A stretch of 64,000 nucleotides of DNA from NCBI GenBank assembly GCA_003254925.1, contig QANZ01016251.1:1-64000 (forward strand). The letters run 5' to 3'. Shown here in pieces: positions 1 to 10,956 of this stretch (positions are counted from its first letter, which is position 1; each line of letters begins with the position of its first letter). This DNA is from Chamaecrista fasciculata (lineage: Eukaryota > Streptophyta > Magnoliopsida > Fabales > Fabaceae). The notes under the pieces are model-generated. The model was not told the DNA's origin. It was given only the letters and a program-made list of their open reading frames with translations, and ran no database searches. Both the position numbers and the translations under genes were made by a program.

Positions 1-701
1 TTTAGTTTTTAATTACGTTTTAGTCCAAAAATTTTTAATTTCTTTCCGCTGCGCTCCCTCTGTGATTTCCCAACACTGTGCCAAAATTTGAAAAACTGAT
101 GGACCAATATGGAACAAAAATAATTGAGGGACCAAAATAGGACTTTGGCCTTATTTTAAAAATTACATGTTTTTAAGGACTAAATTGTGAGAATACAAAT
201 TTTCTAGGAGAAATACAGTGGTTTTAGCTCTCGAATCCTGCGCTAGAATTCCTCTTCCTCCCCTTAACTTTCAGATTTTGCAACTTGACCCCATCAGGCC
301 CTCTATTTCCACTCCCTAAAACCCTTCGCCGCATTGGTTCTCCGTTCCATCACCAACGCGACCCAGCCCCTTGCCGCCACCGTCACGCCTCCGTCGCTGG
401 TCGGTGACGGCCAGAAGCCGCCGCCGAATTGCAATAAACTACCTTCGATCGGTGCGCGTTTCTTCATCTCGTGGGTATGGCTTCCTTCTCCTTCTTCTTC
501 TATTGCTCTTTTTCATGTGTAGCTTTGATTTTCTTTGCTGGTTGCCTGATTTTCTAGAAATTGTGTTTCTCCTTCACTCCTTTGGTCCCTATAATTGTGA
601 ATCGAAATTACTGCTGTAATCTGAAATTTTGCTGCTGTAAAATGATTATTGCATGTGATGCATTTCAACACTCCAGATCTTTGACTTAACCCTTGGCTCT
701 A
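1..701. other. No confident gene; exon-like GC-rich patch
   Basis: Most of this stretch is AT-rich intergenic sequence. Positions about 240-475 are richer in GC and look like the 5' leader or first exon of a plant gene: a pyrimidine-rich leader, then CCGCC-rich codons, then a possible donor site (GTATGG) at about 474. No ATG opens a convincing frame, and no downstream exon is recognisable. It may be a gene remnant or a first exon whose other exons are lost. Confidence 0.25.
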
Positions 702-1035
702 GGTAAAAGTACTAATTTCGTCCCCAAACTTTACACCAATGTCAATTTCGTCCCAATCTTTTTTTGCTGTCAATTTCGTTCTCAATCTTTCACATTTTCG
801 TCAATTTTATCCTTTGACTAACTTGTTTTAATAAATTAACGATAGATTGCATCCTGTTTTTCAATCTGAGTTAGGATTTTAGTTTCTTTTTCTATTAATT
901 TTAGCCACATATAGATTTTGTAGTTAATATTTGACTAAAGTAAAATCAAAGAATGAAATTGACCAAAATGTGAAAAATTAGGGATGAAATTGACAACAGA
1001 TGCAAATTTTGGGGATGAAATGAATGCTTTTACCC
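702..1035. mobile_element. Foldback MITE, Mutator-like
   Basis: The two halves are imperfect inverted copies of each other. The ends read GGTAAAAG and CTTTTACCC, with 'tttcgtcccc' on the left matched by 'ggggatgaaa' on the right. The flanks at 693-701 (TTGGCTCTA) and 1036-1044 (TTGGCTTTA) are a 9-bp target duplication with one mismatch, the length typical of Mutator elements. There is no coding capacity. Confidence 0.6.
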
Positions 1036-1081
1036 TTGGCTTTACTTTAATTTCACCAATCTTGGACCCGGTAAAAACTTG

Positions 1082-1539
1082 GGGTCCGTTTGGTATGTCA
1101 TGGGGTCAGTAAAGGAAAGGGTTTTACAAGGGAAAGATTGTGAGGGAAAGGAAAAATAGTTGAAGGAATGTAAAGTAGGTAAAGATTGAAAGTGTTTGGT
1201 ATAAAAAGGTAGGGGGAGGGAAAGTAAAATAGATATAGAAAGAAAATTACAAAAATGCCCTTCCCACAACCACCACAAGACCAACGCCGCCGGTCACCAT
1301 CAGGGGAAGAAGATGGGATGGGAGTGAGAGGGGCAAATTAGGAATTCTACCATAATTCCCTAGGTAGACTTGAATTACATCAGAAATGTGAAGTAAAGAA
1401 AAATGGCCTATGTAATGTAAAGCCCTTTAAATTGTAATCCACTTTACATATCTCAAATTACCATACCAAACACATGAAAGTCTTGAAATCTGTGTCCATT
1501 TACAATGTAAATCCCATTTCATGGGTACCAAACGGAGCC
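1082..1539. mobile_element. MITE, PIF/Harbinger-like termini
   Basis: The terminal inverted repeats read GGGTCCGTTTGGTA on the left and, in reverse complement, GGCTCCGTTTGGTA on the right. TTG directly flanks both ends (1079-1081 and 1540-1542), which fits a 3-bp target duplication. The interior is non-coding. Assignment to the PIF/Harbinger group rests on the terminal style and 3-bp duplication only. Confidence 0.55.
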
Positions 1540-1808
1540 TTGGGCAAAACTTTGGATTGAGGTTTTGGCAAAACTTTAAAATTTGTTGAAAGATCACTCC
1601 TTAATTTTTTTTTATTTTGGACAAATAATCGTCTTTTAATAAAATTTTCAATTAAACAAAAAACCAAATTCTTTGTTAAATGATCTTGTTAAGATGAGAT
1701 CTCATCAATACAACAAATTAATTAATGAAACAAAGTACAACCAAAGCACATGCACCAAACTAATTAAAACAACAAATAAACTAACTTGAGTATAATGCCT
1801 CATTAGAT

Positions 1809-3115
1809 TTAATTAGTTGATGCAACCCTTGGATTAAGAGAAGCAAACCGAAGGAGTTCCTCATTGCGCTCAAACAAGGCCATGGCTTCTTCTTCCATGC
1901 TTACATATGCTTCAATCCCTTCACCATCTCTTGTATCCATTAATATTGCAACATTTTTATGTCCAACTGTAGTGACCCATATTGGCTTCCCCCATCCAAA
2001 ATCTATTTGATACATTGGAAATCTGCACCAACTTGTAATAAATAATGTATTCAACAAAACTACATTATTATTATTATTGTCATCATCAATATTTTCACTA
2101 CTAGTAATCACACTACTTGTTCTGGATTTCATTATATGCTCCCGGAAGTATCACGAATCTCATTAAGGCGTTGTGGTATTTTCCTCACCAACTCATGTAA
2201 TTCTAACTCTTGTTCTTCTTCTTCATTTGTAGTGCATACAAGAAAATCCAAACTCATGTTTCCTATGGACTTGTCGGGTGGTGGAAGAGACAATATTCTA
2301 GTATGCAAGTTCACGGCCAAATGAAAACGCGTGGTTACATTAATGTTTGGATTGTTATCAATAACATCATGATGAATACTTGATCTCACAGCTGAAACGA
2401 AGCATTTGTAAATAAGCGCACTCACTACTTGTACACATGAGGGATGATGATGATGATTTTGTTGACCATATTGCACTCTTTGGGACTCTACCATTTCCTT
2501 TAGAGACCTAATTTTCGAGGATTCAAACACAAATCGTCTCTTCAAATTCCTTTGAATCTCGTTCACGCGAAAGCGATTATTATTTTTTGGGATTGGAAAA
2601 TCCCCACATGGAAATATTGTTGCACCATTGAATGTTGGAAGGATCAACACCTCTACTTCTTCTTGTGCTTGTTGTGTATTACTTCTAGAATAACGAAGTA
2701 TTGAATTTTGTGTGATGATGCCCCAATCTTTGACCAAGTTGCTAAGAGTGAAGGTATCACCAATTTTGTGAGACATACTAATAGCAATGGCTATTCTACC
2801 ACAGGCAAAATGGTTGACTTGAATGGTTAAGAAGCTTGCATTTACAACATCAATCGCAAACTTCCAACACAATTGGTCAGCAAATAAAGGAATTATGGAA
2901 TCTTGGGTAGGGTTTTGAAGGATGTGAGAGAGATTAATGTGATTGAAATGGGTGATTATGAATGTGACACCTTGGTCATTGCACTCTATGGAATATGGAT
3001 TGTCTCTCATGAGTCTGCCAGCAAATGGATAGTATATGGATAGAAGTTGAGACAATGATTCTTTTAGGATTTTGGATCTTTGGTCATGAAGTTTGGCTAA
3101 GGTGGAAGTGAAGGT

Positions 3116-3162
<47 letters not shown>

Positions 3163-3331
3163 TGTGAATATGATGTTCATCAGTTTGAATAAAGGCTTTA
3201 TTTTCATAAAAGAGAAGTAATGGGATGTAGGCACTTCGGAAGTTGTGATCAAGAATAGAGAGAGGGAAAATTTTGAGATGAGGAGGGGTTGGAGTGGAGG
3301 GTTTGATGGTTTCTCTCGATATCACTTCCAT
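1809..3331 (-). pseudogene. BAHD acyltransferase copy A (type I), frameshifted
   Basis: This copy encodes a vinorine synthase-like (clade III) BAHD acyltransferase, a family that transfers an acyl group from acyl-CoA to an alcohol or amine in the cytosol. The start is the MEVISRE codon at 3329-3331, shared by all copies; the frame stays open further upstream but has no ATG. The catalytic HxxxD is present as HKIGD, and the C-terminal DFGWG motif is present about 100 codons from the end. Compared with copies C and F, a stretch of about 37 bp is missing at about 2137. This shifts the frame, so the first open frame stops soon after and the remainder continues in another frame (1809-2132). A run of 15 Asp codons lies at 3116-3160. 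The usual ACGGIAIA before the active site is ACGRIAIA. The gene is divergent from B. The copy is probably non-functional, although a truncated product with HxxxD but without DFGWG could be made. Confidence 0.85.
3116..3160 (-). repeat. (GAT)15 coding microsatellite, poly-Asp
   Basis: Fifteen consecutive ATC triplets on the + strand give an uninterrupted run of 15 Asp in the N-terminal part of BAHD copy A. Copy F has only a few Asp at the same place, so this is a lineage-specific expansion. Confidence 0.9.
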
Positions 3332-4204
3332 CTCTATCTCTTTGTATCTCCACAATAATGCAATTGTAAGGGCATATATAGAGTCTATTTGTGTGTTCAA
3401 GCCTACTTATGATTTATATATAATCGATAATCTAGCAAATGGTTACTATTTACTAACCACAATATAATTAATTAATTTCCTTAAATAAAATAAACAACAC
3501 TCAAAGAGACAATTTTTAACGAATATGCTTTCGGAAAACTAATAGTTTAAGAACAAATTATTAATTATAAGAAAATCGTTGCAAGTTCCAATACATTGTT
3601 CTAATTGAAAAACAAAATTATTTAAGAGTCATTAAACATATTAATAATGGAATATGCGGTCAATTAAGAGCAAATTTAGATTAACTTTTGAAGTACTATT
3701 TGACATGATTTGTTAATGGTCCCAGCTAGATAAAGAAAGAACTTACCAAGAGTAACTTGTAGCTCCAATTCCATTGTATTCAAACTTGAAAGGAGAGATG
3801 TATGACTAAATTCCAAAAACAAAGTAGCCCATTTTTGGACCCGATTTCATGTTGAATTTGACCTTGTTTATTGATGACTCCAGCTTAGCAAAAAAGGAAC
3901 TCATCAAATTTAACTCATAGCTTTGATTTATTTGCATTCGGATTTAAAATGAGAGAGATATGACTATATTCAATAGTGAGAGATCAATGATAAAACTTTT
4001 AGGAAATATTAAGGACTAAAGTGGAATGAAAAGAATACCAGGGACCAAAATGAAACTTGGGGTAAATATTAGGGATCAAAATAGGTTTTTTTTACCATTA
4101 TTTTTTTAAAAAATTTTATCAAACACCTCCTAAATCTATTTATCTAGCAAGTGGAAGATTGTCATTGCATCTAACGTTGAGAATCATATCATATGGGAAA
4201 CAAA
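3332..4204. other. A/B divergent intergenic region, left part
   Basis: There is no coding sequence. This is upstream DNA of BAHD A, shared in reverse with arm 2. It includes a 'gggaccaaaatgaaac'-type patch (about 3990-4100) that looks like a decayed MITE present in both arms, so that patch predates the duplication. Confidence 0.5.
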
Positions 4205-4207
4205 TTA

Positions 4208-5608
4208 AGGCTCAATTCGTTTGCGCTTATAATAAAATCTGTTCTGATTATAATTAGAGTATGATTATAATCAAAGTTGATTATTTGTATATTGGTGTTT
4301 GGATGAAAGTTGATTATTTGGTGTGAAATTATTGAAATGGGTATGTAATGATTGTGGTTGGTAGATAGAAGGGTAAGGAAATTGATAAATTGTATAGGGG
4401 TAAAAATGGAAGAAAAAGTTGGAAAAAGTAGGAAAAAGTAAGATGTGATTTGATTATAATCAAAGTGTGTTTGGATGTGATTGTTGCTTATAGAAAAATC
4501 AAATTATGTCACTGTTTGCCTTGGAAAGCGTGAAAATATGATTATAATCATGTGCAACTTTGGAGGTGATTATTTTGTTTGGTCGACCAAACTGATTTTG
4601 CCTACGAAATGGTCGACCAATAAGGACTAAAGTGTACCAATCAGACCCGACATTCGGTGGACCACTTAAAACAATGGTCCACCATTTGACACAAGATGAG
4701 AGAGAAGGAAAAAAAAGCAGCGGACTCGAACAAAATATTCAATTTGGCTTGATATTTTTTTTGCTTCACTTCTCTCTCTCCCTCTCCCTCTCTCTGGTCT
4801 CTTGCTTTCTCTTCTCTGCAACCAAATAAATTTACCACAAATATCTGAAAACTCCTTCAAAGGCATCCATTTGAATTAAAGTCGTTCTTTTTTTCAAGGA
4901 CAGACTAGAGTTAAATTTAAATCTAGAAGAAAGAAGATAAATTTACAATGTGAAGAAGAAGAAATAGAAGAACAGACTGAGATTGGAATTTGTAGAGTGA
5001 AGTGTGGATTTTGTTTTTGTTTAGAGGGAATAATAATGAATGGATCTGGGTGCAGCTTCTTCTGCTAACCATAAAATTCTGAGAGAAGCAGAGGGTGGGA
5101 AGTGAATTTCAAATCTATTGAACATTAGAATACTAACAAAATAGTTTCATGTTTCAGAGAGGAATCACCCACATAGGATTGCAGGAATCTTGTTCTTTTC
5201 CCACCACCGGTCGGAGAGAAGCGGGATCAATGGATTTGTCATTGGATTCGTCTTCATCGGCATGGACGAAAGAGGAACGAGATAGAGAAAGAGTTGGAAT
5301 CAGTCAAAATATGAATTTCAATCCTAAACTATTTTGGGAAAAATAGCAATTTAGCCCAACACAAGAATAGGTATTTACAAACTGGCCCAATATTAAAGTC
5401 AATGACCATTTTACCCTTGTGATGGGTGATTGATTGTATTAAAGTATAGGTAATTATAGGTATATATATAGGGGTATAAGTGTAATTAAGTGTATTTGAT
5501 TATAAAAAAATCATGATTATAATTTGATCAGAAAAAAAACGTAAATGAACATACTTATTACAATTATAATCAAAGCAGATTATAATCAAAGCGCAAACGA
5601 ACTGGGCC
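4208..5608. mobile_element. PIF/Harbinger-like non-autonomous element
   Basis: This 1.4-kb element has terminal inverted repeats: AGGCTCAATTCGTTTGCGC on the left and, reverse-complemented from the right, GGCCCAGTTCGTTTGCGC. TTA flanks both sides (4205-4207 and 5609-5611), the classic PIF/Harbinger target duplication. The corresponding site in arm 2 (about 20846) is unoccupied. The interior contains CT-rich and GA-rich tracts and short open frames, but no transposase or recognisable captured gene. Confidence 0.75.
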
Positions 5609-5611
5609 TTA

Positions 5612-6310
5612 GGATCTCCATAGAAAATTGACAAATTGAAGTCCGCCATGATGAGTGGAAAAGCTGGCACGACTTGGATTGAGTTGGGTTTGAGTTGAAT
5701 TATTGATGGATTGGGTCCATTTATGACCCATGAATCTTCTTTTTTTTTTTTGGCACAAATGACCCATGAATCTTTGTTAAGTGTAACATGACCCATAAAG
5801 ATAAAGGTAAAATATCTAACTCAATCTATAAATTCATATTGAAAATGCTTATGTTATTTAATTTATTTAATTATATTATTTATTAAAATCTTGGTTGACC
5901 TGGATCAAATAGGACTTGTTGAGCTGGCTCGGACTAGATCGGGTCCATCACGTCGGATTAGTCTAGACTAGATCAAGTCTGTCAAGCCATGCTAAATTTT
6001 TTTCACTCTTAATTTATGTACTAATATTTATAGGTTAACTCATGATTAACCATGATTTGATCTAACCTAACCTTTAAATTAGTGAGTTAAATTATAGGTT
6101 AACTCATGATTAACCATGATTTGATCTAACCTAACTTTTAAATTAGTGAGTTAAATCTTGACCTACCTATTATGACCAAACAATTAAATAGTTGAGTCAT
6201 GGTTAGGTTGAAACATGATTGGGGTAGGTTGGTTTCATGATTTTGAGGTTAAAATTGCCACCCCAAATGTTTTGGAAATGATAAAAATATTGGAATTGAA
6301 AACAACATTA
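5612..6310. other. A/B intergenic region, middle part
   Basis: No gene is visible. The region is rich in TTGACC/GGTTAA-type words, and most of it is shared with arm 2 in reverse. A 64-bp unit occurs twice in tandem at 6031-6158 (it starts with TAGGTTAACTCATG); arm 2 lacks the full second copy. Confidence 0.5.
6031..6158. repeat. 64-bp tandem duplication
   Basis: TAGGTTAACTCATGATTAAC begins at 6031 and again at 6095, and the two units are nearly identical. It is a local duplication inside the non-coding region between BAHD A and B. Confidence 0.8.
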
Positions 6311-6582
6311 CTCCTTCCGGTTCTATATATTTAATTTTTGGAGAATTTTTTTGTTCCAAAATATCTGATGTTTTATAAATTCAAGAAAACATTAATTACT
6401 TTTTTACCATTCTATCTCTATTATATATAGTAGAGTCATAAATGAATAAACATTTCCCAAGTAATTTAATAGAGATAATTTAGTTTTTTAGTCTCATTTT
6501 TCTCTTCATTTTAAGTGAACTAATCATTTCCTTAATCTGTGTGCATTTACCTTAAACATCAGATATATAGAACCGGAGGAAG
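6311..6582. mobile_element. Stowaway-type MITE (Tc1/mariner)
   Basis: The termini are CTCCTTCCGGTTCTATAT and, reverse-complemented, CTTCCTCCGGTTCTATAT, the familiar plant Stowaway style. TA flanks both ends (6309-6310 and 6583-6584). The matching position in arm 2 (about 20194) shows a single TA and no insert. A related copy lies in intron 1 of the response regulator at 50246-50519. Confidence 0.88.
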
Positions 6583-6980
6583 TATCTTATTGGATTGCTT
6601 TATTGTCTTTCCCTTTCCAAATTTTTATACATGGATCCTGACACATTTTCATAATTTTTAGTTTTATCACTTCAATTTTCATTTATTCAAATTAATACAA
6701 CAATAGAGAAATCAGAGAGAGGTTCATAAAATATAACGGATGGGAAGAAGAAAATGAGTTTTGCTAAAAAAAAAATACAAAATACCTCTATTACCTTTTT
6801 CATGAGCTAACTTGGGTATTTTTGTCATACGAAAGATTTTTCAAAATTTCAAAAAACGTTATTTCAAGCAGTTCTCTTTTTTTTTTTTTGGCCTGAAAAG
6901 CAGTTCTTTCACATGTTAGTAGTAGTTGGTGGTGCAAACTCCTAAAGAGGGAGTTAAATTCGAATCTTGAAAGTATGTGG

Positions 6981-7449
6981 TAGGGTGTGCAAAAATGGGT
7001 CAAGCCGACCGAACCCGACCATAAATATCGGGTTCGGTCGGTTCGGGTTTGACCATTCGGGTATTGGCGGATCTGATTTTTAAGAAAAAAGTCAGTCTGA
7101 TCGGATTATCGGATGAACCCGCTTTAACCCGATCAAACTCGACCCGACCCGAACTACGGAAAAAAAAAAGAGGAAAAAATTTCCAGAATGCATGTGCTGA
7201 AGTGAAAACTTGAATCCCTCTCACCATCTTCAGCCAAAAAAAATCCCTAACCGTCAGACTCTCACACAGTCCCACTCTCTCTCTCACTCTCAAATCGAAG
7301 ACGCACAAGCTTGCAAGTCCTGAACCGAAGAAGATTGAAGTTTGACGTCGGCGCACTTCGCAATCTCGCAGGTGTAGAGTAGTAGGTTGCCGACGCCGAC
7401 TCCGCAATCCCACCCGAACCCGCCCCAACCTGACTGTTGCACACCCCTA
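6981..7449. mobile_element. hAT-type MITE
   Basis: The termini TAGGGTGTGCAA and TTGCACACCCCTA are typical of plant hAT MITEs. An exact 8-bp target duplication GTATGTGG lies at 6973-6980 and 7450-7457. Arm 2 has a single uninterrupted copy of that 8-mer (19386-19393, reversed). Open frames on the minus strand inside it come from CG-rich MITE sequence and are not genes. Confidence 0.88.
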
Positions 7450-7533
7450 GTATGTGGTAGTTGAGGCAATTGGCACTAACACCTATAATGTAGGTATATC
7501 TCATTGGGACTATATTTTATCATTATTATTATT

Positions 7534-7733
7534 TTTTTTTGTGGAAAAAAAGTTTAGATGAGTTGGGCCCCAGGGCTCACTAAGGCTAGGGCAGGCCTCA
7601 AGGCTCAATGAGCACTTATAGAAGTACTTACAGATCGCCTACCAACAAGGCCCTCACATGGGCAGTGGGAATCGAACTCACGACCTTGTGGGTTATGAGT
7701 CAACTCCTTATCAACTGGGCCAACCTTTGTTGG
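7534..7733 (-). mobile_element. SINE, tRNA-derived head, minus strand
   Basis: Read on the minus strand, the element begins with an A-box-like stretch (TGGCCCAGTTGATAAGGAG) followed by a B-box-like stretch (GAGTTCGATTCCC), and ends in a T-rich then A-rich tail. It is flanked by a long target duplication (7510-7533 and 7734-7757, one mismatch) built around TATCATTATTATTATT. Arm 2 carries the unoccupied site at 19313-19328. A SINE cannot excise precisely, so this insertion postdates the inverted duplication. Confidence 0.78.
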
Positions 7734-7789
7734 CTATATTGTATCATTATTATTATTGAGAAAATTGGATTTTAATTTCACATACAAGA

Positions 7790-7802
7790 GCTCTATATAT
7801 AT
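7790..7802 (+). promoter_or_regulatory. Probable TATA box of BAHD B
   Basis: CTCTATATATATA lies about 60 bp before the ATG of B. The same arrangement, with near-identical leader sequence down to the ATG, precedes D (about 19263-19280 reversed), so both intact copies keep the same core promoter. Confidence 0.5.
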
Positions 7803-7860
7803 ACACACATACCTTAGCCTTATATTGCATTATATTAGTGTGTAGAGAATTAAGAGAGAA

Positions 7861-9225
7861 ATGGAAGTGATATCAAGAGAAATCATCAAACCCTCCTCTC
7901 CAACCCCCCCTCATCTCAAAATCTTACCTCTCTCAGTTCTTGATCACTTCATGCCTCATGGCTACATTCCATTACTTCTCTTTTATGAAAGCAAATCCTT
8001 TCAACCAAATAACAATTTAGTCAATTTTCCTGACCAAATATCCAAAATCCTAAAAGAATCATTGTCTCAACTTCTATCCATATATTACCCATTTACAGGC
8101 AGACTCATGAGAGAAAATGCAGATTCCATAGTGTGCAATGACCAAGGTGTCACATTCTTAATCACTCACTTCAAGCACATTAATCTCTCTCACATCCTCC
8201 AAAACCCTAATGATGAACTCATAAACCCTTTATTCCCTGACCAATTGCAAAGGAAGCTAGCTGATGATGTTGCAAATGATACCTTCATAGCCATTCAAAT
8301 CAACCATTTTGCATGTGGAGGAATAGCCATTGCGATTTGTTTTTCTCACAAGGTTGGTGATTTTTTTACTTACGGAAACTTTGTCAAAGATTGGGCCATC
8401 ATTACAAAAAGATCAATACTTAATCAAGATCAAGAAGTATTAATCCCTCCACAATTCAATGGAGCATCCATATTCCCATGTGGAAATTTACCAATCCCAG
8501 AAAATAAGTATCACAAACAAAATAATGAGAGCAACAAGATTCATCATAGTAGTAGGGTATGCAAAAGAAGGCTTGTGTTTGAATCCTCAAAGATTAAGTC
8601 CCTCAAGGAATTAGTGAAAAATGTGAAATTTCAAAATCATCCCTCACGCGTGCAAATGGTGAGTGCACTTATTTACAAATGCTTTGTTTCTGCTTTGAGA
8701 TCAAGTATTAATAATGAGGATGTAGTCACGCGCCTCCATTTTATGGCGAACTTACGTGGTAGAATATCTCCTCCACCACCAAACAAGTCCCTAGGGAACA
8801 TGGCTTTAGGTTTTGATGTGACCACTACAAACCCTAAAGTTGAAGAAGAACTAAGTGAGTTAGTCAGAAAATTACAACATGGCATTTCTAAGATTGGTGA
8901 TTTGCATGCCAATGTTGAAAGGAATGAAATGTCATACGTGGAGTATCTATGGGGGGCTACACCTCAAAATGATGAAGTTATGCAGCTTAATGTTACAAGT
9001 TGGTGTAAATTTGGAATGTATGATAATACAGATTTTGGATGGGGCAAGCCAACATGGGTGACAACGGCTGGACATACCAAAATAAGTGTTGCAAGATTAA
9101 TGGATACAAGAGATGGAGAAGGAATTGAAGCACATGTAAGCATGGAAGAGGAAGCCATGGCCTTGTTTGAGAGCAATGAGGAACTCCTTCACTATGCTTC
9201 TATTAATCCAAGTGTCTCGCACTGA
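7861..9225 (+). CDS. BAHD acyltransferase copy B (type II), intact
   Basis: A single-exon gene of 454 residues, the usual BAHD length. It is a predicted cytosolic acyl-CoA-dependent O-acyltransferase of the vinorine synthase/stemmadenine acetyltransferase group (clade III). The N-terminus contains IKPSSPTPPHLK followed by PLSVLDH, as in that group. The catalytic HxxxD is HKVGD at residues 163-167, preceded by HFACGGIAIAI; the structural DFGWG is at 391-395, followed by KPTWV; MDTRDGEGIEAHVSM lies near the C-terminus. The ATG at 7861 is the start shared by all cluster members and follows a conserved leader with a TATA box. Its nearest relative is D, in the opposite orientation. Relative to D it has a net loss of six codons: three in the segment before residue 380, two near residue 288, and one near residue 231. 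The substrate is unknown. Confidence 0.93.
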   Translation: MEVISREIIKPSSPTPPHLKILPLSVLDHFMPHGYIPLLLFYESKSFQPNNNLVNFPDQISKILKESLSQLLSIYYPFTGRLMRENADSIVCNDQGVTFLITHFKHINLSHILQNPNDELINPLFPDQLQRKLADDVANDTFIAIQINHFACGGIAIAICFSHKVGDFFTYGNFVKDWAIITKRSILNQDQEVLIPPQFNGASIFPCGNLPIPENKYHKQNNESNKIHHSSRVCKRRLVFESSKIKSLKELVKNVKFQNHPSRVQMVSALIYKCFVSALRSSINNEDVVTRLHFMANLRGRISPPPPNKSLGNMALGFDVTTTNPKVEEELSELVRKLQHGISKIGDLHANVERNEMSYVEYLWGATPQNDEVMQLNVTSWCKFGMYDNTDFGWGKPTWVTTAGHTKISVARLMDTRDGEGIEAHVSMEEEAMALFESNEELLHYASINPSVSH

Positions 9226-9842
9226 TTGATGATGATGGGCTGTGAATCTCTGATGAGTAATTAATGAATAATGTGGTCAGTTTAATTATATGTTTGTGTT
9301 TTTGTTTGTGTGTTTTATTTGGTTGTACTTTGCTGCTTTAATTTGTTGTATTAATAATGAGCTCTTGTGTTTTGTGTTGTTTAATGTATGTTTTATTAAT
9401 AATGGTTCATTACATGTGTCTGAATTCTCCTTTCTTTGAACAATCTCCTTTGGTTCTCATTTATATATGCTAGCTTTTAAAGTAACTTTGCATGAAGTAA
9501 ATGATAATTGCTTCTCTAAAATATGCTTTGAAAGGGGGCCAAAATATATATGTTATGTAAACAAACAAGAACATAACCGATCAGATTTTTTAATTTTTTT
9601 TCTTTACCACAAAGGAAGGAAGGGGTTTTTTTGTTTTTTGGTTGGACGAAAACAAAATCTTTGATTGTGTTAAGCAATTAATTTAGAGGACTTTTTTTGT
9701 TTGTTTGAACAAAACACCTAATATGGCCATATGGGCCATGGTCTGTTTGCTTGGGTTCTTTGGAATTTGGGGATGGACTTATTGTCTGGTTTTTCTTTTC
9801 AATTGGAGGTTGCAGTTCCCCCACTTATGAGTGGGTTGTCAG
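9226..9842. other. 3' flank of BAHD B
   Basis: This is downstream sequence with AT-rich, polyadenylation-like stretches (for example TTAATAATG repeats). It aligns in reverse with 17235-17826 downstream of D. Part of its distal end (9711-9840) occurs a third time at 31296-31440. No coding sequence is seen. Confidence 0.55.
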
Positions 9843-10822
9843 TAGAGCCGTCAAAACGGGTTCCAATTCGCGGGTTGGACCCATTTAGCCCGCACAAATG
9901 GTGAGTCGGGTTGCAGTAATTTTGGCTCACCAGCAATTTTAACCCGCGTGAGCTGACTCACTTGGCCCGCGGGCTATGGTAAGCTAATCCAGTGAGTTGG
10001 TGGGTTAGCTCACCAACCCACCATATAAAAAAATTATAAAATTATAAAATAAACATAATAAATTTACTAACTCACTCTCACTCAATTTTACATTTCACCC
10101 TCATTTTTTATACTTTTCAATTATAAAATTCAATTCATTATTAGTTTATTACTTATTAGTTTTTCTTATTAGTAGAGCCGTTAAAACGAGCCAGGCCCGG
10201 TGGGCTAGCTCGTTTAACCCACCAAAATTGGTGAGCCGGGTTGTGAAAATCTGGCTCGCCAAAAATTTTAGCTCGAGTGGGTTGGCTCACTTAACTCACG
10301 GCTCGTGGTGGGCTAGCTCGAGTGAGCTGGTGAGTTAGTGAGCCAACCCACCTTTTTCTAAAAATAAAATAAAATTGTAAAATTAAAAATTATAACCCTA
10401 AAATATCTTCTAGGCTCTTTGTTTCTTCCTCATTTTCACTTCAGATTTCATAATTCACTTTCGTCTTTGAGAGTTCTTTTCTCTTCGCAAGTCTCAACCC
10501 TAATTTCTTCACTCAACCGACCAACCCCAATCTCAACAGCCGTTGTTCCACCGTCCGTCTAGAGAAAAAACGAGTGGTGGTGTTGGGTGTTATTATTTGT
10601 GAGTTGTTTTATTGATATTTTTAATTTAAAAAATGAAAAAAAATAAAAAAAAATTGAAAGTTGGTGGGTTAGGTGAGCCAACCCGGCTCACAAACTTGGT
10701 GAGCCGGGTTGGCAAAACCTGGCTCGCCTGGGGTCTCTGGCTCACGTGAGCCAGCTCGCGTGAGTCGTGGCTCGCGGCGAGCCAGCTCGAGTGAGCCGGG
10801 TTGGCTCACTTTGACGGCTCTA
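9843..10822. mobile_element. hAT-like MITEs, two left ends and one right end
   Basis: TAGAGCCGTCAAAACGGG at 9843 and TAGAGCCGTTAAAACGAG at 10173 are two left termini, and TTTGACGGCTCTA at 10810-10822 is a matching right terminus. The body repeats 'gtgagccgggttg/ggctcac' words. The simplest reading is one complete element (10173-10822) next to a left fragment of a second copy. No clean 8-bp target duplication was found. The element sits at the inner end of arm 1. Confidence 0.6.
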
Positions 10823-10956
10823 ATTGTAGTCCTTCTGTCCTTACAAGTTGGTCACTATAAAGGGACTAAATGGTATTTCTTTCACGACTTTCAAATATAA
10901 AAGCGTATAATTTAAACTTTCAGAAATTGAGTTGTCAACAAGTTTCATCAATCAGC

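Larger units (their letters stand above)
3200..9805. repeat. Arm 1 of a large inverted duplication
   Basis: The sequence from the 5' end of BAHD A, through the divergent A/B intergenic region and all of BAHD B, to about 580 bp beyond B is found again in reverse orientation at about 17235-21835. Landmarks read by eye: 3481-3545 matches 21490-21560 reversed; 4135-4207 matches 20846-20905 reversed; 6240-6310 matches 20195-20290 reversed; 6800-6970 matches 19400-19910 reversed; B matches D; 9711-9800 matches 17240-17330 reversed. Arm 1 is longer because it holds four transposon insertions absent from arm 2. Outer and inner limits are approximate. Confidence 0.85.

Noticed and set aside
334..619. 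Short frames at the left edge as a gene
   Set aside because: They begin with TTG rather than ATG and no downstream exon or known domain was identified; kept only as an exon-like patch.
7000..7428. 142-codon minus-strand frame
   Set aside because: It lies entirely inside the hAT MITE (6981-7449), which has no host counterpart in arm 2.
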